Assembly: GCA_030836325.1 (NCBI GenBank)
Contig: JAURQC010000008.1
Location: 1-21,765 of the forward strand
Direction: 5' to 3'
Source of the DNA: Candidatus Nanopelagicales bacterium
GTDB taxonomy: Bacteria; Actinomycetota; Actinomycetes; S36-B12
Length of the DNA: 21,765 nt
Position 1 is the first letter of the stretch, and the number at the start of each line of letters is the position of its first letter. Shown piece after piece: positions 1 to 7,585 of this stretch. The position numbers and the translations under genes are program-made. The notes below the pieces were generated by a model. The model saw only the letters and a program-made list of their open reading frames with translations, ran no database searches and was not told where the DNA came from.

Positions 1-196
1 CGTTGCCCTTGGCGACATCGCGAACCGCCATGGTGACGCCGGCACCCGCTCGGGCGAGGGCTTGAGCGGTGTAAAAGCCCAGGCCGGAATTGGCTCCGGT
101 CACGATCGCCGTTCGCCCGGTGAGGTCCGGCATATCTGCGACGCTCCAGCGGGCGCCGCTTCCGGCTGTGCTGGTTGAGCTTGCTGTGCTCGTCAT
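1..196 (-). CDS. Short-chain dehydrogenase/reductase, N-terminal part (cut by window edge)
   Basis: This is the first 65 codons of a leftward gene that runs off the window. Reading from the ATG at 196, the protein contains [20 protein letters not shown] followed by NSGLG. This is the N-terminal TGxxxGxG dinucleotide-binding motif of classical SDR oxidoreductases, with the Trp-Ser/Thr-x-Ala-Asp-x-Pro-Asp lead-in usual in actinobacterial members. The start at 196 is preferred over the internal ATG at 133 because that lead-in belongs to the family. The catalytic Tyr-x3-Lys lies outside the window, so the substrate cannot be inferred. The gene is divergent from the tRNA-Thr/tRNA-Met/rpmG block. 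Confidence 0.8.
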   Translation of the reverse strand, partial: MTSTASSTSTAGSGARWSVADMPDLTGRTAIVTGANSGLGFYTAQALARAGAGVTMAVRDVAKGN

Positions 197-244
197 GACG
201 TTAGTCAATCCCACTTGCAGGTGGCCGGCAGCCCGGGGCTGGGG

Positions 245-273
245 TGGGTGGCCTAGGTGCTCCCCGGTACTCT
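245..273 (+). promoter_or_regulatory. Weak candidate promoter for the tRNA-Thr/tRNA-Met/rpmG unit
   Basis: TACTCT at 268-273 fits the actinobacterial -10 consensus TANNNT and would place transcription start about 7 bases before the tRNA-Thr gene. The -35 side, TGGGTG at 245-250 with a 17-base spacer, is poor. The -10 lies inside a small inverted repeat (CCGGTA 264-269, TACCGG 275-280). The call rests mostly on position. Confidence 0.28.
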
Positions 274-286
274 TTACCGGCTTCAC

Positions 287-359
287 GCCCCAATAGCTCA
301 GTCGGCAGAGCGTCTCCATGGTAAGGAGAAGGTCTACGGTTCGATTCCGTATTGGGGCT
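287..359 (+). tRNA. tRNA-Thr (anticodon GGT)
   Basis: A full cloverleaf can be folded. The acceptor is GCCCCAA (287-293) paired with TTGGGGC (352-358). The D stem is GCTC/GAGC and the anticodon stem is TCTCC/GGAGA with loop ATGGTAA. The T arm is TACGG-TTCGATT-CCGTA. The anticodon is GGT at 320-322, reading ACC and ACU. The discriminator is T359 and CCA is not encoded, as is common in actinobacteria. The order tRNA-Thr, tRNA-Met, rpmG is the conserved actinobacterial arrangement. Confidence 0.96.
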
Positions 360-401
360 CGGAGTGCGGACGGAACTGCTTCGGTGGGAACGGCCGCGCA
401 G

Positions 402-475
402 GGCGGGGTAGCTCAGCCTGGCAGAGCAAGCGGCTCATAATCGCTGTGTCGCGGGTTCAAGTCCCGCCCCCGCTA
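402..475 (+). tRNA. tRNA-Met (anticodon CAT, elongator type)
   Basis: A full cloverleaf can be folded. The acceptor is GGCGGGG (402-408) with CCCCGCT (468-474), where the first pair is a G-T wobble. The anticodon stem is AGCGG/TCGCT around loop CTCATAA, and the T arm is GCGGG-TTCAAGT-CCCGC. The initiator hallmarks are absent: there is no 1-72 mismatch of the C-A type and no run of three G-C pairs next to the anticodon. That points to elongator Met. tRNA-Ile2 with a lysidine-modified CAT is the alternative and is less likely given the location. CCA is not encoded. Confidence 0.93.
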
Positions 476-551
476 CGAGGCAAGACAGCCACCACCGAAG
501 GATCAACACGCAAGACCAAGGGCGCTCGCAGCGCACGGAGAGGCAGAAAAG

Positions 552-719
552 ATGGCCAAGGCAACGGACGTACGTCCGAAGATCACCATGGCGTGCGAGG
601 ACTGCAAGGAGCGCAACTACATCACCAAGAAGAACCGTCGGAACGATCCCGACCGGCTCGAGGTGAAGAAGTTCTGCCCGCGGTGCAACAAGCACACCGT
701 GCACAAGGAAACTCGCTAA
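552..719 (+). CDS. rpmG: 50S ribosomal protein L33, zinc-ribbon (C+) form
   Basis: This 55-residue basic protein of the large ribosomal subunit begins [18 protein letters not shown]. It has two Cys-x2-Cys pairs (C15/C18 and C42/C45) that form a zinc ribbon, so it is the C+ paralogue rather than the zinc-free C- form induced under zinc starvation. The length is normal for bacterial L33. The gene follows the two tRNA genes and ends 16 bases before hadA, so it is probably cotranscribed with both. The ATG is preceded by a purine-rich GGAGAGGCAGAAAAG stretch. Confidence 0.96.
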   Translation: MAKATDVRPKITMACEDCKERNYITKKNRRNDPDRLEVKKFCPRCNKHTVHKETR

Positions 720-735
720 GCACGTCCGTCGGGCT

Positions 736-1194
736 ATGGCGCTCAACACCGATTTCGTCGGTCGCTCTTATCCGCCTTCTGTGCCGTACCTGGTTGGCCG
801 GGAAAAGGTGCGGGAGTTCGCTAGGGCTCTTGGGGTAACCGACCCCGTCACTACGGACACCGAGGCTGCCCGCGCGCGGGGCTACGCCGATGTTGTTGCT
901 CCGCCTACCTACGTCATCCGCCTGTCCCTTGCGGCAGTCGAGAAAGTGGCCACCGATCCCGAGCTTGGTCTGGATTACACGCGCGTGGTTCATGGAGACC
1001 AACGCTTCGAGTACACCCGACCGATCGTCGCTGGCGATGAGCTTGTCTGTCAGGTGACGATCGACGGCATTCGATCCGTTGCCGGCAATGACATGATCAC
1101 GGCCCGGGCAGACATCACTACTACTGCCGGGGAACACGTGGTCACGAGTTATTCGGTGCTTGTCGCCCGCGGAACCGACGAGGAATCGTCATGA
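736..1194 (+). CDS. hadA: MaoC/FAS1-type dehydratase subunit, HadA-like
   Basis: This 152-residue hot-dog fold protein resembles the non-catalytic subunit of the (3R)-hydroxyacyl-ACP dehydratase heterodimer. The visible family signatures are VVAPPTYV (about residues 53-60) and VVHGDQRFEYTRPIVAGDEL (84-103), matching the HadA N-terminal MaoC-dehydratase domain. In mycobacteria HadAB works in FAS-II fatty acid and mycolate elongation. In actinobacteria without mycolates the pair's job is less certain, so the acyl substrate here is unknown. The stop overlaps the hadB start (ATGA, 1191-1194), which implies translational coupling and fits an obligate heterodimer. No hadC follows hadB. Confidence 0.85.
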   Translation: MALNTDFVGRSYPPSVPYLVGREKVREFARALGVTDPVTTDTEAARARGYADVVAPPTYVIRLSLAAVEKVATDPELGLDYTRVVHGDQRFEYTRPIVAGDELVCQVTIDGIRSVAGNDMITARADITTTAGEHVVTSYSVLVARGTDEESS

Positions 1195-1598
1195 GTTCGG
1201 TGGCGGTCGGATTCGAGTTACCCTCCAAGGAATTCCAGATCACCCGTGAAACCTTGGTTCGTTATGCCGGTGCATCCGGTGACTTCAATGTCATCCACTG
1301 GAATGAGCGCATCGCACACGACGTAGGCCTGCCGGATGTCATCGCGCACGGAATGCTGACGATGGGTTTGGCCGTGCAGGTCGTTACCGACTGGATTGAT
1401 GATCCGTCTGCCCTTGTGGACTACGGATGCCGCTTCACCCGCCCAGTGGTCGTACCTGATGACGGCGTTGGGGCTTCCCTGTTGGTCACGGGCACGGTGA
1501 CGACCGTCGACGACGACATCGCAACAATCGCGCTGAAGGCTGTCTGCGCTGAGACCACTGTTCTCGGTAAGGCCACTGTTCGAGTTCGCGTCGGCTGA
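1191..1598 (+). CDS. hadB: MaoC-family (R)-specific enoyl-acyl hydratase/dehydratase, HadB-like
   Basis: This 135-residue hot-dog protein is the catalytic partner of HadA. The hydratase-2 motif is clear at residues 25-56: YAGASGDFNVIHWNE, then a GLP..IAHGMLTMG segment. The catalytic Asp31 and His36 correspond to the Asp/His dyad of HadB and R-hydratases. The reaction would be reversible dehydration of a 3R-hydroxyacyl thioester. It starts within the last codons of hadA (ATGA overlap) and ends 3 bases before the next gene, in a tight operon. Whether the carrier is ACP or CoA cannot be told from sequence. Confidence 0.87.
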   Translation: MSSVAVGFELPSKEFQITRETLVRYAGASGDFNVIHWNERIAHDVGLPDVIAHGMLTMGLAVQVVTDWIDDPSALVDYGCRFTRPVVVPDDGVGASLLVTGTVTTVDDDIATIALKAVCAETTVLGKATVRVRVG

Positions 1599-1601
1599 CC
1601 A

Positions 1602-2531
1602 ATGAACACTCCTCCTGCTGATCTAGTGCAACTCGCACAGCAGCGTGCCCAGGCGCGGTTGGATAAGGATTTCGCCCGTGCTGATGAACTTCGAGATGAG
1701 ATCGACTCCACCGGATGGAAGGTCGTCGACACTGCAGAGGGCTTTGAACTCGTTGAGAAGCCGCCGTTCGATGTTGCTGGGAATCTTTCAGAGCTGTCTT
1801 CGATGACTCTTGTCGAAACCCCCGTGGTGATCTGCATCATCGTCGATGGTTGGCCGGATGACGTAGACACGTGCCTTGCCGCTCTAGCGGAGAATGCACC
1901 GTCAGACTCCACGGTGCTCGTCGTTGATTGCGGCAACATCGACGGTGCTGGTCTGCGCGCCCAGGCGTGGGCAGATGACAAGACAGAACGATTCCGCGTT
2001 GTCCATCTTGAACAAACACTCCAGACCCTCGGCTGGTCTGCCGTCGTCTCCGCGGCGATCGACCTGTCTTCTTGTGACGTCTTCGCTTTGATGGATATGT
2101 CGACCGTTATCGAGGGCGACGCATTCCCCGCAATGCTCGACGTCCTTGATGGTGACCAAGTCGTTGCGACCGGCTGGAAGGGTGTCAACGTTGACACTGA
2201 GGATGGCTGGCGATCGTTCACACCGGCGGGAGCGGGTGAGGTCGACGCGATTCTTGGCTACCTCATGGCATTCAAGCGTGACGCGATCAACGACGTAAGA
2301 CCTGATCCCAAGGCCCGCTTCTATCGCAATGCAGACATGGAGTGGAGCCTCGCCTTGCGCGAGGCCGGAGGGATCATCGTGATTCCTGATGTTGAGCTAC
2401 CGATCCGACAGGACCGGCATCACGGCTACCACGATTCAGAACCGGCCTACCGCGACAAGCAGTCCAAGAAGACGTACGACCGCATCCTGCAGCGATTCCG
2501 CGGCAAGGATCATCTCCTTGCACCCCGGTAA
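1602..2531 (+). CDS. Family-2 glycosyltransferase with N-terminal CysS-tail-like domain
   Basis: This 309-residue protein has two apparent parts. Residues 7-53 (LVQLAQQRAQARLDKDFARA, then DELRDEI...GWKVVDTAEGFEL) look like the C-terminal helical tail of cysteinyl-tRNA synthetase, whose hallmark is a KDFxxAD-x-IRDxL-x2-x-G-x2-x-DT-x2-G pattern. Residues 73-260 look like a GT-A glycosyltransferase: TPVVICIIVDG with alternating strands, FALMDMSTVIEGD (161-173) at the usual nucleotide/metal-binding position, and RNADMEWSLALREAG (242-256) like the D-x-D-x-S..LR.AG acceptor-side motif of GT2. The C-terminus has HHGYHD and a basic YRDKQSKKTYDRIL helix. There is no membrane segment. Donor and acceptor are unknown. 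It starts 4 bases after the hadB stop and lies 23 bases before murB, so a cell-envelope role is a reasonable guess only. Confidence 0.72.
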   Translation: MNTPPADLVQLAQQRAQARLDKDFARADELRDEIDSTGWKVVDTAEGFELVEKPPFDVAGNLSELSSMTLVETPVVICIIVDGWPDDVDTCLAALAENAPSDSTVLVVDCGNIDGAGLRAQAWADDKTERFRVVHLEQTLQTLGWSAVVSAAIDLSSCDVFALMDMSTVIEGDAFPAMLDVLDGDQVVATGWKGVNVDTEDGWRSFTPAGAGEVDAILGYLMAFKRDAINDVRPDPKARFYRNADMEWSLALREAGGIIVIPDVELPIRQDRHHGYHDSEPAYRDKQSKKTYDRILQRFRGKDHLLAPR

Positions 2532-2554
2532 GCCACCTTCTTCTGCGTAGGCTG

Positions 2555-3604
2555 GTGGTCGTGTCGATTCCCGTCGAGCTCGGCCCCGGAAGTTTCGCTG
2601 AGCACACCACTCTTCGTGTTGGCGGAGTAGTGCGCACGTGGATCATCGCCCGAACGGAAGACGCGTGCATCGAAGCAGTTGTCGAGTGTGATGACCTCGG
2701 TGATCCGGTACTGGTGATCGGGGGTGGATCGAACGTGGTGTGTTCGGATGAGCCCTTCGAGGGGACTGTGGTCCAGGTTGCGCCTACGGGGGTATCGACG
2801 CTTGATCGAGGTGGTCACCTTCGAGTCGTTGCGGCTGCAGGCGAGGAGTGGGACGGCCTTGTCGTTCAATCCCTCGCCGCGGGTTCGGCGGCACTTGCGC
2901 CACTCAGCGGTATCCCCGGTCTCGTCGGCGCGGCACCAATTCAAAACATCGGTGCCTACGGAGTCGAGGTCTCCGACTTCATCGAGTCAGTGCGCGTTTG
3001 GGATCGAGATTTGCGGGCGGTGCGTGAATTGTCTACGCAGGAATGCGAGTTCGGCTATCGAACCAGCATGTTCAAACGAATTCCCGACCGCTTCGTCGTT
3101 CTCGAAGTTGTGTTCGATCTACCTCTGGATGAGACCGCGTGCGTCAACTACCCGCAACTTGCACAAGCACTTGAAGTTGACGTGGGTCGGAGCCTGGATG
3201 GCTCGCGCATCCGGCACGCGGTGCTCGACCTACGCCGCAGCAAGGGCATGGTGCTCGATGACCAGGATCGCGATACCTGGAGCGTTGGCTCGTTCTTCGT
3301 GAACCCCGTTGTCTCCGAAGAGATTGCACGATCGCTCCCGGCTGCCTGTCCCGTTTTTGGTGCACCGGGGGGTATGAAGGTGAGCGCCGCCTGGTTGATC
3401 GCCAACAGCGGTATCGAATGCGGATTCCGCCTCCCACAGTCAGGCGCTCGGGTGTCCACTAAACACACGCTTGCTATCTGCAATGCCAACGATGCAACGT
3501 GCCAGGACATACTTGATATGGCCCGCGAGATACGTTCGCGAGTGCGCGCGACCTTCGGAATCGAACTTGTTCCCGAACCGCGGCTGGTCGGGTGCAGGTT
3601 GTAA
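2555..3604 (+). CDS. murB: UDP-N-acetylenolpyruvoylglucosamine reductase (MurB)
   Basis: This cytoplasmic flavoenzyme of peptidoglycan precursor synthesis reduces UDP-GlcNAc-enolpyruvate to UDP-MurNAc with NADPH. The 349 residues match type I length. FAD-binding features are VLVIGGGSNVV (52-62) and SGIPGLVGAAPIQNIGAYG (118-136). Catalytic residues are visible: Arg169 in GYRTS, the proton-donor Ser246 in GSFFVNP, and Glu341 in VPEPRLVG. The start is GTG at 2555, and a GTG at 2561 is an in-frame alternative. The murB-aspartate aminotransferase-tRNA-Trp-secE neighbourhood is typical of Actinomycetia. It converges with the aminotransferase, with only 34 bases between the stops. Confidence 0.96.
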   Translation: MVVSIPVELGPGSFAEHTTLRVGGVVRTWIIARTEDACIEAVVECDDLGDPVLVIGGGSNVVCSDEPFEGTVVQVAPTGVSTLDRGGHLRVVAAAGEEWDGLVVQSLAAGSAALAPLSGIPGLVGAAPIQNIGAYGVEVSDFIESVRVWDRDLRAVRELSTQECEFGYRTSMFKRIPDRFVVLEVVFDLPLDETACVNYPQLAQALEVDVGRSLDGSRIRHAVLDLRRSKGMVLDDQDRDTWSVGSFFVNPVVSEEIARSLPAACPVFGAPGGMKVSAAWLIANSGIECGFRLPQSGARVSTKHTLAICNANDATCQDILDMAREIRSRVRATFGIELVPEPRLVGCRL

Positions 3605-3629
3605 AACCGGCTCTGCTTCGAGCCAGAGC
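3602..3629 (-). terminator. Hairpin terminator in the murB/aminotransferase convergent gap
   Basis: GCTCTG (3610-3615) and CAGAGC (3624-3629) form a 6-bp stem around an 8-base loop. Read on the minus strand the stem is followed by CGGTTTT, which suits factor-independent termination of the leftward aminotransferase. On the plus strand the same hairpin follows murB but lacks a T tract. Confidence 0.5.
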
Positions 3630-3638
3630 TAAGCCCGG

Positions 3639-4850
3639 CTACTGAGCTTCTGCGAGCAAGGCGGCCATGCGGGCAACTCCCTCAGTGATGTTCTCGTCCG
3701 AGGTCGCATAGGAAAGTCGCATGTAGCCGGGGGTACCGAACGCCTCGCCGGGAACTACTGCTACCTCGGCTTGATCCAGAATCAGCGCGGCGAGTTCGGA
3801 TGACGACGATGGCTGCTGTCCGCGGATCTCTTTGCCGAGCACTCCCTTGACCGAGGGGTACACGTAGAAGGCGCCTTCGGGAGTCGGGCACTCCACGCCC
3901 TCGATCGCGTTGAGTCTTTCGACGATCAAACGTCGACGACGATCGAAGGCGACCTTCATCTCGTCCACTGCAGCGAGGTCACCACTGACCGCGGCGAGTG
4001 CGGCAACTTGTGAGACGTTCGCGACGTTCGAGGTGGCGTGGGACTGGAGGTTGGTGGCTGCCTTGACGATGTCCTTAGGGCCAATCATCCAACCGACTCG
4101 CCAGCCGGTCATGGCGTAGGTCTTGGCAACGCCGTTGACGACGACGCACTGATCGGCCACTTCGGGGACAAGGACGGGCATCGATGAGAACACGGCATCG
4201 CCGTAGACGAGGTGCTCGTAGATCTCGTCGGTCACAACCCATAGACCGTGTTCAGCGGCCCACCGCCCGATCGCTGCGACCTCGTCGGGTGAGTAGACAG
4301 CGCCGGTTGGGTTGGAGGGCGAGACGAATACGAGCATCGTGGTCTTCTCGGTGCGAGCGGCTTCGAGCTGCCCGATTGACGCGCGGTAGCCCGTGGTCTC
4401 GTCAGTGTGCACCTCAACGGGAACACCGCCGGCCAGTTGGATTGATTCGGGGTAGGTGGTCCAGTAAGGGGCCGGGAGAAGCACCTCGTCACCGGGGTTC
4501 AGCAGGGCAGCGAAGGCGTTGTACAGGGCCTGCTTGCCGCCGTTGGTGACAAGAACCTGGTCTGCGCCGATCTCAAGTCCTGAGTCCCGCAGTGTCTTGG
4601 TTGCGATGGCCTCTTTGAGCGCGGGTAGCCCTCCGGCGGGGCTGTAGCGGTGCCAACGCGGATCACGGCATGCCTCGACTGCAGCCGCAACGATGTAGTC
4701 GGGAGTCGGAAAGTCAGGTTCGCCGGCTCCGAAGCCGATAACTGGCCGGCCCGCCGCCACGAGGGCCTTGGCTTTGGCATCCACGGCCAAAGTGGCGGAT
4801 TCGCTGATGGCGCCGATGCGTCGGGAGACTCGATTTGCTGGAGATGTCAC
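3639..4850 (-). CDS. aspC: Class I pyridoxal-phosphate aminotransferase, probable aspartate aminotransferase
   Basis: This fold-type I aminotransferase probably interconverts aspartate + 2-oxoglutarate with oxaloacetate + glutamate. Features, numbered from the chosen start: [15 protein letters not shown] near 39-53, the SNPTGAV motif (Asn180), [10 protein letters not shown], the PLP-binding Lys243 in [16 protein letters not shown], and the carboxylate-binding Arg in YMRLSYA near the end. The start chosen is GTG at 4850, because AGGA sits 7 bases upstream. GTG at 4856 (two codons longer) would leave that Shine-Dalgarno almost touching the start codon. It is the only leftward gene between the two rightward blocks, and orthologues occupy the same place beside tRNA-Trp and secE in related bacteria. 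Substrate specificity (Asp versus Ala/aromatic) is inferred, not shown. Confidence 0.9.
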   Translation of the reverse strand: MTSPANRVSRRIGAISESATLAVDAKAKALVAAGRPVIGFGAGEPDFPTPDYIVAAAVEACRDPRWHRYSPAGGLPALKEAIATKTLRDSGLEIGADQVLVTNGGKQALYNAFAALLNPGDEVLLPAPYWTTYPESIQLAGGVPVEVHTDETTGYRASIGQLEAARTEKTTMLVFVSPSNPTGAVYSPDEVAAIGRWAAEHGLWVVTDEIYEHLVYGDAVFSSMPVLVPEVADQCVVVNGVAKTYAMTGWRVGWMIGPKDIVKAATNLQSHATSNVANVSQVAALAAVSGDLAAVDEMKVAFDRRRRLIVERLNAIEGVECPTPEGAFYVYPSVKGVLGKEIRGQQPSSSSELAALILDQAEVAVVPGEAFGTPGYMRLSYATSDENITEGVARMAALLAEAQ

Positions 4851-4884
4851 GGGCACATCCTGTCAGCCGACTGCCCCGGGGTCA

Positions 4885-4911
4885 TTGCCCGGCTGCACCC
4901 CGCCGTACACT
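4885..4911 (+). promoter_or_regulatory. Candidate promoter for tRNA-Trp/secE/nusG
   Basis: TACACT (4906-4911) fits the -10 TANNNT. TTGCCC (4885-4890) gives a 15-base spacer, shorter than ideal. The element lies in the 119-base divergent gap between the aminotransferase and tRNA-Trp, where a rightward promoter is required. Confidence 0.35.
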
Positions 4912-4969
4912 TCCTCCCGCGGTACCTCGGCGTAAGCCTGCCTTCAGGGCGATCGTCGTGGTCCGACCG

Positions 4970-5042
4970 AGGGCTGTAGCTCAATTGGTAGAGCACCGGT
5001 CTCCAAAACCGGCGGTTGGGGGTTCAAGTCCCTTCGGCCCTG
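4970..5042 (+). tRNA. tRNA-Trp (anticodon CCA)
   Basis: A full cloverleaf can be folded. The acceptor is AGGGCTG (4970-4976) with CGGCCCT (5035-5041). The anticodon stem is CCGGT/ACCGG with loop CTCCAAA and anticodon CCA at 5003-5005. The T loop is TTCAAGT and the discriminator is G5042, the usual tRNA-Trp base. CCA is not encoded. Location immediately upstream of secE is the standard actinobacterial arrangement. Confidence 0.97.
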
Positions 5043-5106
5043 CTGATCGGCGGACAGCCGAGCAGTAGTAAGCAAGTGATGGAAGAACGCGAGCGGAAGG
5101 CAAGCG

Positions 5107-5352
5107 ATGGCAGACGTCGAGGAGCGTCAGCAACCCAGTGACGGGTCTGCTGCGCCCGAACGCGGTCCTTTCGCGCGCCTAGCTCTGTTCATCCGTCAGG
5201 TGATCGCGGAGCTGCGCAAGGTCATCTGGCCCACGCGCAAGGAACTCATCGCCTACACCACGGTGGTGTTGTTCTTTGTCCTCGTGATGGCCGGCATCAT
5301 CGCGGCCTACGACTACGTCTTCACCCAGGGAGTGCTCTTCGTCTTCGGCTAA
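5107..5352 (+). CDS. secE: Preprotein translocase subunit SecE
   Basis: This is the small essential subunit of the SecYEG channel, which clamps SecY in the cytoplasmic membrane. The 81 residues are the short, single-span form of Gram-positives. A hydrophilic N-terminus is followed by an amphipathic helix with the family signature [13 protein letters not shown] (36-48) and one membrane span, about residues 49-72 ([20 protein letters not shown]). The ATG at 5107 has GGAAGG at 5095-5100, six bases upstream. It follows tRNA-Trp and precedes nusG by 61 bases. Confidence 0.96.
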   Translation: MADVEERQQPSDGSAAPERGPFARLALFIRQVIAELRKVIWPTRKELIAYTTVVLFFVLVMAGIIAAYDYVFTQGVLFVFG

Positions 5353-5413
5353 CGAAGCGAGTTGCCCTTCCCCAACCAACCCCATAAACCGAAAGAACCA
5401 AGGAGACCCTGCC

Positions 5414-6271
5414 GTGTCCGAACAGGACCAACCCGCCGTCGATCCGTTCGCGGTGCCCGGGCAAGCAGCCGAGTCTGCAGCCGACTCTGCGGCGGTAGCA
5501 GCGGAATTCACCGAGCCCGCGCCTACGGCCGACGACGTCCTCATCGACGAGGCCGAAGCCGAGGCCGAGCAGGAAGTCGTCGAGGAAGCACAGCAAATCG
5601 CCGACGCAGCTGGTGAGGCGGAAGTTGCTGCGGAAGATGCGGCGGAAGAGGACGTCGATCCCGTCGAGGCTTTTCGCAGTGAGATGCGTATTGCTCCTGG
5701 TGACTGGTACGTCGTGCACTCCTACTCAGGCTACGAGAACAAGGTGAAGGGCAACATCGAGGCCCGCACGACCACGCTCAACATGGAGGACTACATCTTC
5801 CAGGTGGAAGTACCTATGGAAGAGGTCACCGAGATCAAGAGTGGCGTCCGCAAGCAGGTCAAGCGGAACAAGTTCCCTGGATACGTCCTAGTGCGGATGG
5901 ACCTCACCGATGAGTCGTGGGGCGTTGTTCGTCATACCCCGGGGGTGACCGGCTTCGTCGGTAATGGTCACAGCCCGGCGCCGCTGTCTTTGGATGAGGT
6001 CGTCAACATCCTCGCCCCGGCTCCGGAGAAGAAGGCAGCTAGCGCGGCTGGGCCGACGAGCGTGGCTGAGGATGCTGCTGCCGCTGTTGCGCCGGTGGAG
6101 ATCGATTTCTCGGTGGGCGACTCGGTGACTGTGGTGGACGGGCCGTTCGCTACGTTGCATGCCACGATCTCTGAGATCAATATCGAGGCGCAGAAGGTCA
6201 CCGGATTGGTGGAGATCTTCGGCCGCGAGACTCCGGTGGAACTCGCGTTCAACCAGATCCATAAGAACTAG
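5414..6271 (+). CDS. nusG: Transcription termination/antitermination factor NusG with long acidic N-terminal extension
   Basis: This transcription elongation factor binds RNA polymerase through its NGN domain and ribosome/Rho partners through its KOW domain. The NGN domain runs from about residue 97 ([20 protein letters not shown]) to 185. The KOW domain is 231-285 ([17 protein letters not shown], ending NQIHKN). Two parts differ from minimal NusG. Residues 1-90 are acidic and Ala/Glu-rich, and an Ala-rich linker (201-228) separates the two domains. Extended N-termini are common in actinobacterial NusG, and this one is long. The start is GTG at 5414 with AAGGAGA at 5399-5405. Confidence 0.95.
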   Translation: MSEQDQPAVDPFAVPGQAAESAADSAAVAAEFTEPAPTADDVLIDEAEAEAEQEVVEEAQQIADAAGEAEVAAEDAAEEDVDPVEAFRSEMRIAPGDWYVVHSYSGYENKVKGNIEARTTTLNMEDYIFQVEVPMEEVTEIKSGVRKQVKRNKFPGYVLVRMDLTDESWGVVRHTPGVTGFVGNGHSPAPLSLDEVVNILAPAPEKKAASAAGPTSVAEDAAAAVAPVEIDFSVGDSVTVVDGPFATLHATISEINIEAQKVTGLVEIFGRETPVELAFNQIHKN

Positions 6272-6290
6272 TACGAACCAGCAGAATTGT

Positions 6291-6308
6291 GACCGACGTC
6301 CGTCGGTC
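6291..6308 (+). promoter_or_regulatory. Hairpin between nusG and rplK
   Basis: GACCGAC (6291-6297) and GTCGGTC (6302-6308) form a perfect 7-bp stem with a 4-base loop. No T tract follows, so it is unlikely to be a complete terminator. It lies in the rplK 5' untranslated region shortly before the ribosome-binding site. It could be a processing or pausing site, and its function is unknown. Confidence 0.35.
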
Positions 6309-6330
6309 CTGAAGGAAGCGAAGAGAGAAC

Positions 6331-6759
6331 ATGGCACCGAAGAAGAAGGTCGAAGGCCTCATCAAGTTGCAGATCGAGGCTGGCCAGGCCAACCCGGCTC
6401 CGCCCGTTGGCCCGGCACTCGGCCAGCATGGCGTCAACATCATGGATTTCTGCAAGGCGTACAACGCTGCAACGGAAGATAAGCGCGGTCAGGTGATTCC
6501 GGTAGAGATCACTGTCTACGAGGACCGGTCGTTCGACTTCGTGCTCAAGACGCCGCCGGCTGCCAAGTTGATCCTCAAGGCTGCTGGCATCCCTAAGGGT
6601 TCGGGAACCCCCCACACCGTGAAGGCCGGTTCGATCACCAAGGACCAGGTCCGTGAGATCGCGGAGACCAAGATGCCGGACTTGAACGCCAACGACGTCG
6701 AGGCCGCGATGCGCATCATCGAAGGCACTGCACGCCAGATGGGCATCACCGTTTCGTAG
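6331..6759 (+). CDS. rplK: 50S ribosomal protein L11
   Basis: This 142-residue protein of the GTPase-associated centre sits at the base of the L7/L12 stalk and takes part in factor binding and the stringent response. The N-terminal domain has the conserved Pro-rich [20 protein letters not shown] (the region where thiostrepton-resistance changes fall), followed by [13 protein letters not shown]. The C-terminal RNA-binding domain has [19 protein letters not shown] and ends with the expected GTARQMGI. The start is ATG with GAAGGAAGCGAAGAG just upstream. It lies between nusG and rplA as in most bacteria. Confidence 0.98.
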   Translation: MAPKKKVEGLIKLQIEAGQANPAPPVGPALGQHGVNIMDFCKAYNAATEDKRGQVIPVEITVYEDRSFDFVLKTPPAAKLILKAAGIPKGSGTPHTVKAGSITKDQVREIAETKMPDLNANDVEAAMRIIEGTARQMGITVS

Positions 6760-6812
6760 CACGACCCCGAACCACCGATAGAACGCCCTAAAGCGATACA
6801 ACAACCGAAAGC

Positions 6813-6842
6813 GTGGGAGGACCAGCGCGGTCCGCCAACCAC
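6813..6842 (+). promoter_or_regulatory. Candidate L1-binding mRNA hairpin upstream of rplA
   Basis: The 106-base rplK-rplA spacer holds an interrupted stem. The outer pairs are GTGG (6813-6816) with CCAC (6839-6842). The inner pairs are GGACC (6819-6823) with GGTCC (6829-6833) around AGCGC. An asymmetric internal loop (GA opposite GCCAA) separates them. Ribosomal protein L1 is known to repress its own mRNA by binding a hairpin that mimics its 23S rRNA site with an asymmetric internal loop near a GTGGGAG strand. The position between rplK and rplA suits that role. Structure is seen; function is inferred. Confidence 0.5.
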
Positions 6843-6865
6843 ACCTGCCGAATAGGAGAGCAGTT

Positions 6866-7567
6866 ATGAAGCGCAGCAAGGCATACCAGCAAGCACTCGA
6901 GAAGATCGAGGCCGACAAGGTCTACAGCCCAATGGGCGCCATCAAGATCATCAAGGACACAGTCGCCACGAAGTTCGATCCCACGGTGGACGTCTCGATG
7001 CGAATGGGTGTCGATCCCCGCAAGGCTGACCAGATGGTCCGAGGCACCGTCAATCTCCCGCATGGCACCGGCAAGACCGCACGAGTGCTCGTCTTCGCCG
7101 GTGGCGAGAAGGCCGATGAAGCCCGTGAGGCTGGCGCCGATTACGTCGGTTCGGACGACATGCTCGAGAAGGTCAAGGGTGGCTGGACGGATTTCGATGC
7201 CGTCGTTGCGACCCCCGACATGATGGGCAAGGTCGGAACTCTGGGCAAGGTACTCGGCCCCCGCGGATTGATGCCCAACCCCAAGACCGGAACCGTCACG
7301 ATGGATGTCGCCAAGGCTGTCGGGGACATCAAGGGCGGCAAGATCGAGTTCCGCCTCGACAAGCACGCGAACCTTCAGTTCCCCATCGGCAAGGCTTCCT
7401 TCTCCGCCGATCAGTTGAATGAGAACTTCACTGCGGTGGTCGACGAGATCAACCGGTTGAAGCCGTCGGCCGCCAAGGGCCGCTACATCAAGAAGGCGAC
7501 CCTGTCTCCCACGATGGGCCCGGGCATCCCGATCGATCCGGCCAAGTCCGAAGACGACGATCTCTAG
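6866..7567 (+). CDS. rplA: 50S ribosomal protein L1
   Basis: This 233-residue protein of the mobile L1 stalk helps release deacylated tRNA and acts as translational repressor of its own operon. Conserved features include the domain-I N-terminus [15 protein letters not shown], the domain-II segment [20 protein letters not shown], the hallmark [16 protein letters not shown] (about residues 130-145), and the C-terminal [14 protein letters not shown]. The start is ATG at 6866 with AGGAGAG at about 6853. A short acidic tail (SEDDDL) ends the protein. Only 18 bases separate it from gpgS and no terminator is visible, so readthrough is likely. Confidence 0.98.
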   Translation: MKRSKAYQQALEKIEADKVYSPMGAIKIIKDTVATKFDPTVDVSMRMGVDPRKADQMVRGTVNLPHGTGKTARVLVFAGGEKADEAREAGADYVGSDDMLEKVKGGWTDFDAVVATPDMMGKVGTLGKVLGPRGLMPNPKTGTVTMDVAKAVGDIKGGKIEFRLDKHANLQFPIGKASFSADQLNENFTAVVDEINRLKPSAAKGRYIKKATLSPTMGPGIPIDPAKSEDDDL

Positions 7568-7585
7568 TCGCTCTCTGCGCCACCA

